DNA of 64,000 bases from Brasilonema sp. CT11. GTDB lineage: Bacteria; Cyanobacteriota; Cyanobacteriia; Cyanobacteriales; Nostocaceae. The DNA lies in assembly GCF_017982655.1 (NCBI RefSeq), contig NZ_JABXYX010000015.1:1-64000 (forward strand), written 5' to 3'. A program made the translations under genes and the position numbers. Shown piece after piece: positions 42,706-50,390 of the stretch. How positions within the stretch are numbered: the stretch's first letter is position 1; the number at the start of each line of letters is the position of its first letter. Below the pieces are notes generated by a model. The model did not search any database. It saw only the letters and a program-made list of their open reading frames with translations, and was not told the origin of the DNA.

Positions 42706-42717
42706 AGTTATTTATAA

Positions 42718-42789
42718 CCGCAGGTGGATGCCAAAGTAGATGAACATAGATAATTTATCTGTGTTTATTTGTCTCCATCTGCGGTTTTA
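42718..42789 (+). terminator. Long hairpin after cysQ
   Basis: ACCGCAGGTGGATG near 42719 and CATCTGCGGTTTTAT near 42775 are inverted, with GATAATTTATC in the apex. The pattern is that of the GCAGATGAA-type heptamer repeats that often end cyanobacterial genes. The T-run is short. Confidence 0.5.
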
Positions 42790-42898
42790 TATTAAAAAAG
42801 AAGTTCAACATTATATAGTCAACTTTGAATTGCTATATAATGAAGGTTTCCACTATTTATTGTTATCTGGGTCAGCTACTGTATTAGGATTGGAACGT

Positions 42899-43069
42899 AT
42901 GAAAAGAGAGCGCCAACCAGCAGTCGTTAATGAACGACTTAGAGAGATCATAGCTCAAGTAGAGGCTAGATCGGATGCGAACCATCTTAAGTTACTCGAA
43001 CCTTCTCAACCTGTACAGATATTGCCAAACACGAGTCGTTCTTGTGGTGAGGATGAGACTCCTAATTGA
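42899..43069 (+). CDS. Hypothetical small protein, 56 aa
   Basis: From ATG 42899 the frame reads MKRERQPAVVNERLREIIAQ and continues VEARSDANHLKLLEPSQ. The first 25 residues could be a charged helix. The frame is open upstream to 42740, but that part lies in the cysQ terminator and AT-rich sequence, so it is unlikely to be coding. No Shine-Dalgarno sequence is clear. Weakly supported. Confidence 0.3.
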   Translation: MKRERQPAVVNERLREIIAQVEARSDANHLKLLEPSQPVQILPNTSRSCGEDETPN

Positions 43070-43155
43070 AACAATTGTAACTTATTTTGGCAAAAGTAAC
43101 AAATAGATCACAGGTTAGTTTTACATAGCTTCGTCAAATGTTTGTAAGGTTCGTT

Positions 43156-43197
43156 ATCCCCTTGCCATCATACTATAAAAGGCAAGGGATTATTTTG
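43156..43197 (+). terminator. Intrinsic-terminator-like hairpin
   Basis: ATCCCCTTGCC and GGCAAGGGAT pair with one bulge and are followed by TATTTTGTG, about 70 bp before the ABC ATPase gene. Confidence 0.5.
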
Positions 43198-43267
43198 TGT
43201 TGCAAAAATATTTAGTGTAAATTTCAAATTTAAGCGTTTTCATCTGGCACAATGGGCACAATATGTG

Positions 43268-44146
43268 ATGAAATTTTCGGATGCGTTGCTACCCATGACT
43301 GTTGCTGTTCATTTAGAAAACGTCCACAAAACTTACAATAACATTCCTGTGGTGAATGACCTCTCATTCACTATCAATGCGGGAGATATGTTTGGTTTAC
43401 TTGGTCCGAATGGTGCAGGGAAATCTACTACAATTCGGATGTTAACCACATTGACAAAACCAACCCAAGGACAGATAGAGGTATTTGGATATGATGTCGT
43501 CAGCCAACCCATACTAGCAAAACAGTGTCTTGGTGTTGTGTTGCAAGCAATTAGTGTAGATGGAGATTTAACAGTATGGGAAAATATGGAGCTGCACGCA
43601 AGGCTACATCACATTGCCAATCCTGGGCGACAGCGCCTAATTGATCAATGGCTGGAGTATGTTGAACTCGCACCTAGACGTAATAGCTTAGTAAAAACTC
43701 TGTCTGGAGGTATGAAGCGGCGGCTACAGATAGCAAGGGCTTTGTTGCATCAACCGCAAATTCTGTTTCTAGATGAACCAACAGTGGGATTAGATCCTCA
43801 AACAAGGCGACGTCTTTGGGAAATTATTCGGGATTTGAATAAGCAAGGCATGACGATGCTGCTTACGACTCATTATATGGATGAGGTCGAGTATTTGTGC
43901 AATAACATTGGCATTATGGACGGCGGAAAATTAATATCTCTTGGCACTCTACAAGAGTTACGCTCTACTCATGGTGAGGGTTTAGTCGTCAAGCAAGTAG
44001 GAGAACGTTGGGAATATGTTTTTTTCCCAACTTTGGAAGATGCTAACTTGTATCTTAATCAACAAGAAAACAAAACTGGCATGATGGTTCGTCCCTCCAA
44101 CTTGGAAGATATTTTTGTTGAATTAACCGGACGCAAGTTGGACTAA
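43268..44146 (+). CDS. ABC-2-type transporter ATP-binding protein (DrrA-like)
   Basis: The 292-residue ATPase shows Walker A GPNGAGKSTT, signature LSGGMKRRLQIARAL, Walker B ILFLDEPTVGLDP and H-loop TTHYMDEVEYLC. The tail PSNLEDIFVELTGRKLD is typical of drug/polysaccharide ABC-2 exporters. No permease gene is adjacent: the next gene converges after 2 bp. Its partner must be elsewhere; the substrate is unknown. GTG 43265 directly before the ATG is an alternative start. Confidence 0.85.
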   Translation: MKFSDALLPMTVAVHLENVHKTYNNIPVVNDLSFTINAGDMFGLLGPNGAGKSTTIRMLTTLTKPTQGQIEVFGYDVVSQPILAKQCLGVVLQAISVDGDLTVWENMELHARLHHIANPGRQRLIDQWLEYVELAPRRNSLVKTLSGGMKRRLQIARALLHQPQILFLDEPTVGLDPQTRRRLWEIIRDLNKQGMTMLLTTHYMDEVEYLCNNIGIMDGGKLISLGTLQELRSTHGEGLVVKQVGERWEYVFFPTLEDANLYLNQQENKTGMMVRPSNLEDIFVELTGRKLD

Positions 44147-44148
44147 TT

Positions 44149-44832
44149 TTATCCTTTCAAAGTTCGTAGTACGGCTTCTATCCTAACTACGCCGTCCTGT
44201 TTACCTTGCTTTTGGTATAAACTCCTCGCTTGTTGAAATGCTGCGATCGCATCTTTTGATTTACCCTGCTTCATTAAGATGTTACCTCGCAACTCATAAA
44301 CTTGGGGATTTTTGGGATCAAGGCTAACAGCTTGTTCGTATGCCCATTTCACATTGTCTTTCTCTCCCAAACGCAACAAAACTGTAGCTAACCCTATGTA
44401 AGCGTTGACGTTACTCCGGTTACTTTGAATTGCACGCCGGTAGGCGTCCTTTGCTGCTTTATTGTCTCCTAAATTACCACTGACATAACCCAAAGCATAT
44501 TGATAATCGCTATTGTCCGGATTTAAAGCAACAGCACGACGGTAAGCTTGTAGTGATGACTGAAAGTTTCCTAGTTGGGCGTAGAGGTAGCCAATGCCAG
44601 AATAAATCGTAGCGTTTTTTGGCTCCAGAGTGGATGCTCTTTGATAAAGAGCGATCGCCCCATTATAATCACCGCTATCTACTAGCTTGCGTCCTTCTTG
44701 TAAAAGTCCTTTTATCTCTTGGCTACTTTGTTGTTGTGGGAATGCATCTTGAGCTTGAGCAACCAAAGGGATTGTTGCCAGAAAGCTCCCAACTAAAAGA
44801 ACACTTACTATAAATGATGTTCGTTTGTACAC
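44149..44832 (-). CDS. Exported TPR-repeat protein
   Basis: The 227-residue protein has a signal peptide (FIVSVLLVGSFLATIPLVAQAQ, cleavage after AQA). About five TPR repeats follow, e.g. GDYNGAIALYQRASTLEPKN, GNFQSSLQAYRRAVALNPDN and GDNKAAKDAYRRAIQSNRSN. It is a periplasmic or luminal scaffold; no catalytic residues are seen. Its end lies 2 bp from the converging ABC gene. Confidence 0.85.
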   Translation of the reverse strand: MYKRTSFIVSVLLVGSFLATIPLVAQAQDAFPQQQSSQEIKGLLQEGRKLVDSGDYNGAIALYQRASTLEPKNATIYSGIGYLYAQLGNFQSSLQAYRRAVALNPDNSDYQYALGYVSGNLGDNKAAKDAYRRAIQSNRSNVNAYIGLATVLLRLGEKDNVKWAYEQAVSLDPKNPQVYELRGNILMKQGKSKDAIAAFQQARSLYQKQGKQDGVVRIEAVLRTLKG

Positions 44833-45088
44833 AGTAAATTACCTAAAAGTTCCTGCAACTTTTGTTCCACAATCTCCGTGGCTGATTGTCTATTAAAACA
44901 GATTTTTTTGATTTTACAAGATCTCTAAGTTTATATTTACAAAATATTTACGATAATTTTCTTTTTTTTTTCAGATTACAATAAATTAACAGTTTTTTTT
45001 CATAAAATCTGCTTTCCAAGTATCTGCTTCGACGTTTAAAAATCCAAGCAGGAATATGAGCCGATAGTTACCTTTTTGAGGGAAATCT

Positions 45089-45415
45089 ATGATTGTAACC
45101 ACAACTGATGTCATTCAAGGAGCCGTCATTCAGTCATATTTAGGCATCGTGACGGCGGAAGTTGTCTACGGTAGCAATTTCTTACGAGATTTTTTTGCTA
45201 GCATCCGGGATGTTGTTGGCGGGCGCACAGGTAGCTACGAACGCCTCTTTGAGGAAGGTCAACGCAAGGCTATACAAGAATTAGAGCGACGGGCCTCACG
45301 TCTAGGGGCAGATGCTGTTGTTGGTATTGAAGTCGATACTGGCACAATCAATGTTGACCAATCAGGTGTTCTCATGCTTATTACTGCTACAGGTACTGCG
45401 GTGAAACTGCGTTAG
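45089..45415 (+). CDS. YbjQ/UPF0145-family protein
   Basis: The 108-residue protein has the family text DFFASIRDVVGGRTGSYERL, EEGQRKAIQELERRASRLGA and DAVVGIEVDTGTI. YbjQ-type proteins form ring-like pentamers and were once called heavy-metal-binding, but their function is unproven. A GAGGG sequence lies about 8 bases before ATG 45089. Confidence 0.88.
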   Translation: MIVTTTDVIQGAVIQSYLGIVTAEVVYGSNFLRDFFASIRDVVGGRTGSYERLFEEGQRKAIQELERRASRLGADAVVGIEVDTGTINVDQSGVLMLITATGTAVKLR

Positions 45416-45463
45416 CAGTTATCAGTCATCAGTTGTTGCTTATCATCTGTTCACTCATCACTA

Positions 45464-45633
45464 GACTTCTTGCAAAAGTCAAAAAACGTGAATGTCATTC
45501 TGAGCGAAACGCAGTGTAGCGTTAGCGTTTGCGCAGCGCCCCCTTAGGGGCTAGCGTGTCCGAGGGACATAGAATCTCCTCCAGATGTTTCGCTCCGATC
45601 AACATGACAATTCAAGTATTTTTGCAAGAGGTC
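45464..45633. mobile_element. 170-bp MITE with TA target duplication and nested small repeats
   Basis: The ends GACTTCTTGCAAAAGT and its near-inverse ATTTTTGCAAGAGGTC define the element, and TA lies directly outside both ends, as for IS630/Tc1-type insertion. Inner ends TGTCATTCTGAGCGAA and TCAACATGACA also show partial inversion. The centre carries a nested dispersed-repeat cluster (TTTGCGCAGCGCCCCCTTAG at 45528, also found at 61401). Confidence 0.6.
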
Positions 45634-45976
45634 TACTGACGGCTGTTAACTGTTCACTCATAACTATTTGCAACTTAATGAAAGACGCTTATTTATCATT
45701 CCCATTAAATGACTAGAGATAAAATCAAAACATAATGAAGTTATGTTGATTGCTATTGTTAAATTATGTTAATTTTTACAGAAAGTTTTTCGCTTGATCA
45801 AAGTATGATCACCTAAAAAAATATCATTGAAAATCATGATAATTATGTGACTAAAGATATAGTTATTAATTATTTCTGATGATAGAGATAAAAGATTTTT
45901 AGAGGTAGTTTAATTTGAACCATCAGCATAAATAGCTAAAAAAAAGTTTACTGGAGTACTAAGGAATAAATAATCT
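45634..45976. other. AT-rich upstream region of the 210-aa membrane gene
   Basis: No gene is seen. The AT-rich sequence with TATGATCA and AATCATGATAATTATG may hold the promoter of the following gene, but no site can be named safely. Confidence 0.35.
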
Positions 45977-46609
45977 ATGTCATATACAAATCGAGCCGGT
46001 GATCAAGTTGTTACCGAGCATACAGTAGTAGATAGAGTAGCTGACTATCACGATCGCGTTCGTTGGGGTCCGATCATTTCTGGTTTGTTAATTGCCCTAG
46101 CAACTCAATTGGTTTTAAGTTCTATTTTTGCTGCGATCGGAGCAGGTACCGTTGAAGCTTCAGGTAGACCGAGAACAATTGCTTCAGATGTCACAGGTAA
46201 TGTTGGTATTTGGTCTACTATTGGTTTATTAATTTCACTATTTACTGGTGGTTGGGTAATGGCTCGTGCTTGTGGTCCGATGAACCGCAACACAGCTCTT
46301 CTCAACGGTGCAATACTTTGGGCAACAACACTAGCAGTTGGCTCTTGGTTACTAGCAAGCGGAGTATCCGGCGCTTTTGGTGTTGCTGCTTCTAATGCTG
46401 GTGCTGTCGTTAACCAGGTGCAACAAGGTGGTGCGAATATACCGCAAAACACACCTAACGTCAGTGCTCAACAGGCAAGAGAAATTGCAGCAAATGTACG
46501 TTCCGGTTTATGGTGGTTTGTCTTTGGTTCCTTGTTAGGTTTACTCGCTTCAATGATTGGAGCTGCTACTGGAACTCGCAGTCCACGTGCTAATCATTAC
46601 GTCTCATAA
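45977..46609 (+). CDS. Hypothetical membrane protein, 210 aa
   Basis: Three or four hydrophobic segments are visible: about residues 32-58 (GPIISGLLIALATQLVLSSI), 75-97 (GIWSTIGLLISLFTGGWVMA), 105-140 and 175-200. The polar start MSYTNRAGDQVVTEHTVVDR is charged and cytoplasmic or stromal. It resembles glycine-rich cyanobacterial membrane proteins of unknown function. A GGAGTAC-type ribosome site is present. An intrinsic terminator follows. Confidence 0.75.
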   Translation: MSYTNRAGDQVVTEHTVVDRVADYHDRVRWGPIISGLLIALATQLVLSSIFAAIGAGTVEASGRPRTIASDVTGNVGIWSTIGLLISLFTGGWVMARACGPMNRNTALLNGAILWATTLAVGSWLLASGVSGAFGVAASNAGAVVNQVQQGGANIPQNTPNVSAQQAREIAANVRSGLWWFVFGSLLGLLASMIGAATGTRSPRANHYVS

Positions 46610-46662
46610 CTTCTTTTTAAAAACCTGTTTAGACAAATTAATGTCTCAGTTTTCTTTACAGA

Positions 46663-46688
46663 GTACCTTTATTAAGGTGCTTTTTTTT
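46663..46688 (+). terminator. Intrinsic terminator after the 210-aa membrane gene
   Basis: GTACCTT-TATT-AAGGTGC forms a 7-bp stem with one G-T pair, followed by TTTTTTTT. Confidence 0.75.
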
Positions 46689-46739
46689 GTTAAGTAGTTC
46701 AACATAATTAAATGTAAAATCTTCTTCGCCACGAATAGT

Positions 46740-49025
46740 TTAAATATCTGGTTTATTCAATCCCATTCCGCACCGCGTACAGAACTTGCAATTAGTAGAA
46801 TTCTGATGACCGCAACTGGTACATGAAATATAATCTGGAATCAAAACAGAAGTTGCAACTGTAGTTTCTTGAATAGGTGCTAGATTCCTTGGAACATAGT
46901 AATTGGCAAAGTGCTGGCGTAACAAATCATGCATAAACCGATAGCCGCCCCCTACTCGTTGTAGAAATAGGCGATTGGTGCAGTAGTTAAGAAACTTGGC
47001 ATAATTCCAAGGAGCGTAACCATTAGCCCAGAGAATTACGCGTAAAACAAAATGTTTAATTGCTGGTGCTCCACTTCTAGGTATTGCAATAAGCAGTCCA
47101 ATAGTTAATCCATACACTGGACTAGAACCTAAGTCTAGCTTCCATCCAAATATTTTTATCCCTATAAAAAGTATTAATGTAGCCAATAAAAAAGTGACCG
47201 TTGATATAATAACAGTGTTAATAACTGATTGGCGAATTCCTTTATTAGGAATAGTTTTGTTTTCAATTTGTCGCCCATCAATTCCAAAAATCAGCCCTAA
47301 AATCAGCCCTGAAATCAGCCCAAAAATCAGCCCATTAATCAGCCCAAAAATCAGCCCATTAATCAGCCCAAAAATCAGCCCTAAAATCAGCCCAATTGAA
47401 GACTTTTTTAGAGAAAATTTTATAATCTCAACTGTTTGAATTTCATCTCCAATCAGCCCAAAAATCAGCCCATTAATCAGCCCAAAAATCAGCCCATTAA
47501 TCAGCCCATTAATCAGCCCATTAATCAGCCCAAAAATCAGCCCAAAAATCAGCCCATTAATCAGCCCATTAATCAGGTTTTTTATAGTTGTTAACCTAAC
47601 AGTTCTGAGATGATTAATTAATTTAATCTTTTCTATTTTATTTTCTATTATATTTCCAATCAGCCCATAAATCAGCCCTGAAATCAGCCCATAAATCAGC
47701 CCATAAATCAGCCCTGAAATCAGCCCTGAAATCAGCCCATAAATCAGCCCTGAAATCAGCCCTGAAATCAGCCCTAAAATCAGCCCATAAATCAGCGTTC
47801 CTATAAATCCCCATGCAATCAAATTATAAACAAATTTGTGAATTTTATTTTTCAACCAACTCGGTTGAATTCTTTCAATCAAAAACTCAGTTGCACTTTC
47901 ATCCTTCAACCTTTGCGCCAACCAACTTAACCAGCGTTTAGTCTTTTCTGGATCAGGTTGTTTCCCTCTATAGTTACGTTTTAGCATTCTACTGATGTAA
48001 GCCTCAAATAGATAGCTTAGGCGTTCCTGAGAAGACTTTAAGTCCTGCCACGTTTCTATTGATAGTTCTTGAGCCGAAAGTACAATAATATTTAATAAAA
48101 GTGGTGTTTTCGCTAATTTGCTTAACTCTTCATCCTGATTAATACTGTCACACAATTGTAAATTATTTGTGTTTTGTAAATATTGGTTCACTTGCTCTTG
48201 AGTAAAAGGGCATAGTTCCAAAGAATTATTTAGTTGAAGTAAAGCTTTATAACGTTGATACTCTTGTATTCGACTGCAAATAACTAAAGGATTGCTCCAT
48301 CCAGAGTTTATAAAATCATTAATTTTGACAACACATTTTTCTTGACGTTCTGCCGCTAGTTCATCCAACCCATCTAGAAGGGGTAGAATTTCTTGATTTT
48401 CTATTAACTGTTTACCAATATCTTTCCGTACCCCATATTTATGTTTAAGCTGGTCTACTAACCAATCTTTAATACTGTTACTATCATTTTTCCAGGAAGA
48501 TAAAGCGAATAACACTGGAATCGGATGTGCTGAGTCATTTTTAGCACGGTTGACTAGTTCCTCAGCTAACTTAAGAAGCATGGTAGTTTTTCCAACACCA
48601 GGGTTCCCCAGAATCAATAATCTACCTGCAATATCAGGTTGATCATAGATTGCGATTATTTCGGTATTTGTTAAATGAATTTTTGGTGTGGAACCCACCT
48701 TTATCTCACTTGCCCAAGGTAATTCAATCTCAGAGGGATTTTGGTCTGTATCTTGGACAATATAAATCCGATTATGGAGAGAGGTACTTATGCGGCTTTC
48801 AACTTCAGTGCTGACTTGTTTTAACAGTATTTGTTGTACACGACTTCTGGGATTGAGTGATTGATTGCTAGATCCAGAGAAGAAATTGCCAATATTCCAG
48901 ATATCGCCGCCTATACGCTCAGCATTAACGTTCTCAGCATCGATAAGCCCACCACCAAACTGGGTATTGCGTAAGTCATTATTAGAGACTTTTTTAGGGT
49001 CTTTGGGGTCTTCTGACTCCGGCAT
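46740..49025 (-). CDS. NACHT NTPase with N-terminal signalling motif, GLIx membrane repeats and C-terminal zinc ribbon
   Basis: The 761-residue protein has, in order: a disordered start; a short motif at about 22-43 (TQFGGGL, VNAERIGGDI) also found in the divergent CHAT protein; a STAND/NACHT NTPase core with Walker A GNPGVGKTT (140-148) and Walker B ILPLLDGLDEL (213-223); three blocks of tandem GLIx units (about 414-457, 487-525, 545-581; some 30 units) that should form packed membrane helices; two further membrane segments (about 601-625 and 635-650); a conserved NACHT-tail segment (LQRVGGGYRFMHDLLRQHFA); and a zinc ribbon CTSC...CTRC (735-752). It is probably a sensor that oligomerises at a membrane. 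It is likely one half of a conflict or cell-death system with the neighbouring CHAT protein; that pairing is inference. Confidence 0.85.
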   Translation of the reverse strand: MPESEDPKDPKKVSNNDLRNTQFGGGLIDAENVNAERIGGDIWNIGNFFSGSSNQSLNPRSRVQQILLKQVSTEVESRISTSLHNRIYIVQDTDQNPSEIELPWASEIKVGSTPKIHLTNTEIIAIYDQPDIAGRLLILGNPGVGKTTMLLKLAEELVNRAKNDSAHPIPVLFALSSWKNDSNSIKDWLVDQLKHKYGVRKDIGKQLIENQEILPLLDGLDELAAERQEKCVVKINDFINSGWSNPLVICSRIQEYQRYKALLQLNNSLELCPFTQEQVNQYLQNTNNLQLCDSINQDEELSKLAKTPLLLNIIVLSAQELSIETWQDLKSSQERLSYLFEAYISRMLKRNYRGKQPDPEKTKRWLSWLAQRLKDESATEFLIERIQPSWLKNKIHKFVYNLIAWGFIGTLIYGLILGLISGLISGLIYGLISGLISGLIYGLIYGLISGLIYGLIGNIIENKIEKIKLINHLRTVRLTTIKNLINGLINGLIFGLIFGLINGLINGLINGLIFGLINGLIFGLIGDEIQTVEIIKFSLKKSSIGLILGLIFGLINGLIFGLINGLIFGLISGLILGLIFGIDGRQIENKTIPNKGIRQSVINTVIISTVTFLLATLILFIGIKIFGWKLDLGSSPVYGLTIGLLIAIPRSGAPAIKHFVLRVILWANGYAPWNYAKFLNYCTNRLFLQRVGGGYRFMHDLLRQHFANYYVPRNLAPIQETTVATSVLIPDYISCTSCGHQNSTNCKFCTRCGMGLNKPDI
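47285..47394 (-). repeat. 12-bp coding tandem repeat, block I (GLIx units)
   Basis: The plus strand repeats ATCAGCCCAAAA/ATCAGCCCATTA, i.e. on the coding strand GGGCTGATT plus a variable codon. It encodes nine Gly-Leu-Ile-x units (x = N, F, S, L), residues about 545-581. Confidence 0.9.
47450..47576 (-). repeat. 12-bp coding tandem repeat, block II (GLIx units)
   Basis: Ten GLIx units with x mostly Asn or Phe (residues about 487-525). The same 12-bp DNA unit as block I, separated from it by non-repeat sequence encoding a charged loop. Confidence 0.9.
47658..47796 (-). repeat. 12-bp coding tandem repeat, block III (GLIx units)
   Basis: Eleven GLIx units with x mostly Ser or Tyr (residues about 414-457). 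Units read ATCAGCCCTGAA or ATCAGCCCATAA on the plus strand. Block-specific x residues suggest each block expanded separately. Confidence 0.9.
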
Positions 49026-49105
49026 GGCTTCTTTGGGCGTTGTTGGTTAGTTTGTATTATATATGTCTCCACCTTGTCTGCTTTGATTCCGGATGAAAGA
49101 GAATA

Positions 49106-49255
49106 GGGAGTATTCCAAATGTGTAAGTTATATAAAATCCAGGTTATGAATTGTCATTGCGAGCGTAACGTAGTGGAGCGAAGCAATCGCAAGATATGAG
49201 ATTGCTTCATTCCGCTTCGCTTCATTCGCAATGACAAACATGTTTTGCAAAATTG
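49106..49255. mobile_element. MITE copy A (GGGAG...TTGGG ends), upstream of CHAT
   Basis: It starts GGGAGTATTCCAAATGTGTA and ends TTTTGCAAAATTGGGAG, with internal TGTCATTGCGAGCG and CGCAATGACA inverted inside. It lies back to back with copy B, sharing the terminal bases. The two are about 95% alike. Confidence 0.75.
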
Positions 49256-49412
49256 GGAGCATCCCAAATGTGTAAGTTATATAAAATCCAGGTTATGAAT
49301 TGTCATTGCGAGCGCAACGTAGTGGAGCGAAGTAATCGCAAGATATGAGATTGCTTCATTCCGCTTCGCTTCATTCGCAATGACAAACATGTTTTGCAAA
49401 ATTGGGATGCTC
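49255..49412. mobile_element. MITE copy B, tandem with copy A
   Basis: It starts GGGAGCATCCCAAATG and ends TTGGGATGCTC, almost perfect inverted termini. With copy A it fills most of the 451-bp gap between the divergent NACHT and CHAT genes, so any promoters for these genes lie within or beside the repeats. Confidence 0.8.
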
Positions 49413-49476
49413 GCGATTTTCCTTCCCCTACACCCCTACACCCTTACACCCTTACACCCCTAATTTTTGTAAATCT

Positions 49477-50187
49477 ATGCCAGAAACTCCTAATAGACAA
49501 TCTAATTTCAACTTACAAGGCGCTCAATTTGCTGGAGGTCTTGTAAACGCTGATTCAGTGAACGCCCATCAAATAGGTGGTGATATTACCAACTACAACC
49601 AAGTTGCACAAACACAAGCCAACAATTCTGCAGTCAAAACAATTCTAATTTTGGCAGCAAATCCAAAAAACAGTTTGCCCCTGCGATTAGGTGAAGAGGT
49701 GCGAGAAATTGACGCTGCATTGCAACGAGCAAAAAAACGAGAATTATTTGACCTAAAACAGCGTTCGGCTGTGCGTGTTCAAGAAGTTTACCAATCGTTA
49801 TTGGACTTTAAGCCACAAATTGTTCATTTTAGCGGTCATGGTACAGGTGATGATGGTTTGGCACTGGAGGATGAAACCGGGAATGTGCGATTAGTGGATA
49901 CACAAGCTTTGGCTGGACTATTCGAGTTATTTGCTTCTCAGATTGAGTGCGTTGTTCTCAACGCTTGTTACTCAGAAGTTCAAGCCCAAGCGATTGTTAA
50001 GCATATTCCCTACGTGATTGGAATGAACAAGCAGATTGGTGATCAAGCTGCAATTAAATTTGCAACAGCTTTTTATAATGTATTGGGTGCTGGAGAATCG
50101 GTTGAATTTGCTTATAAGCTTGGGTGCAACGTTATTCAGCTAGAGGGTATTCCAGAATATTTAACTCCTGTATTAAAGAAGAAATAG
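49477..50187 (+). CDS. CHAT-domain (caspase-like) protease with N-terminal signalling motif
   Basis: The 236-residue protein starts at ATG 49477; upstream frame extends into a MITE and is not needed. Residues 17-36 (AQFAGGL, VNAHQIGGDI) match the N-terminal motif of the divergent NACHT protein. The CHAT domain covers about 54-230, beginning TILILAANPKNSLPLRLGEE. It has the catalytic dyad: His in IVHFSGHGTGDDGLAL (H121 the likely base) and Cys164 in VVLNACYSE. CHAT proteases are bacterial relatives of caspases/separase used in defence and programmed cell death. The expected role is as effector released or activated by the NACHT sensor. The MITE abuts the stop codon. Confidence 0.88.
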   Translation: MPETPNRQSNFNLQGAQFAGGLVNADSVNAHQIGGDITNYNQVAQTQANNSAVKTILILAANPKNSLPLRLGEEVREIDAALQRAKKRELFDLKQRSAVRVQEVYQSLLDFKPQIVHFSGHGTGDDGLALEDETGNVRLVDTQALAGLFELFASQIECVVLNACYSEVQAQAIVKHIPYVIGMNKQIGDQAAIKFATAFYNVLGAGESVEFAYKLGCNVIQLEGIPEYLTPVLKKK

Positions 50188-50349
50188 GGAGCATCCCAAT
50201 TTTGCAAAAACACCTGGCGAATAGAATTCGCAGCTATACAGACAAAGCCTGCCTCCGCAGGCTAGATGTATTAGTCCGCGCAGGCGGACTTGGTTTGTAT
50301 AGCCCCAGACTTCCAGTCTGAGGGGAATTTACATATTTGGGATGCTCCC
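50187..50349. mobile_element. MITE copy C in the CHAT stop codon, with 9-bp target duplication
   Basis: The 163-bp element has termini GGGAGCATCCCAATTTTGC and ATTTGGGATGCTCCC. GAAGAAATA directly precedes it (50178-50186) and directly follows it (50350-50358), a clean 9-bp target duplication. The interior differs from copies A and B and holds other palindromes (GCCTGCCTCCGCAGGC; GTCCGCGCAGGCGGAC; ACTTCCAGTCTGAGG). Before insertion the CHAT gene would have ended AAG AAG AAA TAA; now it ends AAG AAG AAA TAG, so the protein is unchanged. Confidence 0.9.
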
Positions 50350-50390
50350 GAAGAAATAAGTAGATTGTTAAAATAAAGTTAACTCGTTAA

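Noticed and set aside
42740-42898. N-terminal extension of the small frame after cysQ
   Set aside because: It lies in the cysQ hairpin and AT-rich sequence; a start at 42899 is more sensible, and even that is weak.
47194-47439. Plus-strand frame of Pro-Lys-Ile-Ser repeats opposite the NACHT gene
   Set aside because: It is the antisense reading of the GLIx coding repeats; the minus-strand gene explains it.
49402-49476. Upstream start for the CHAT protein (TTG at 49402)
   Set aside because: The extra 25 residues come from the MITE end and a C/T-rich leader; ATG 49477 matches the N-terminus layout of the NACHT partner.
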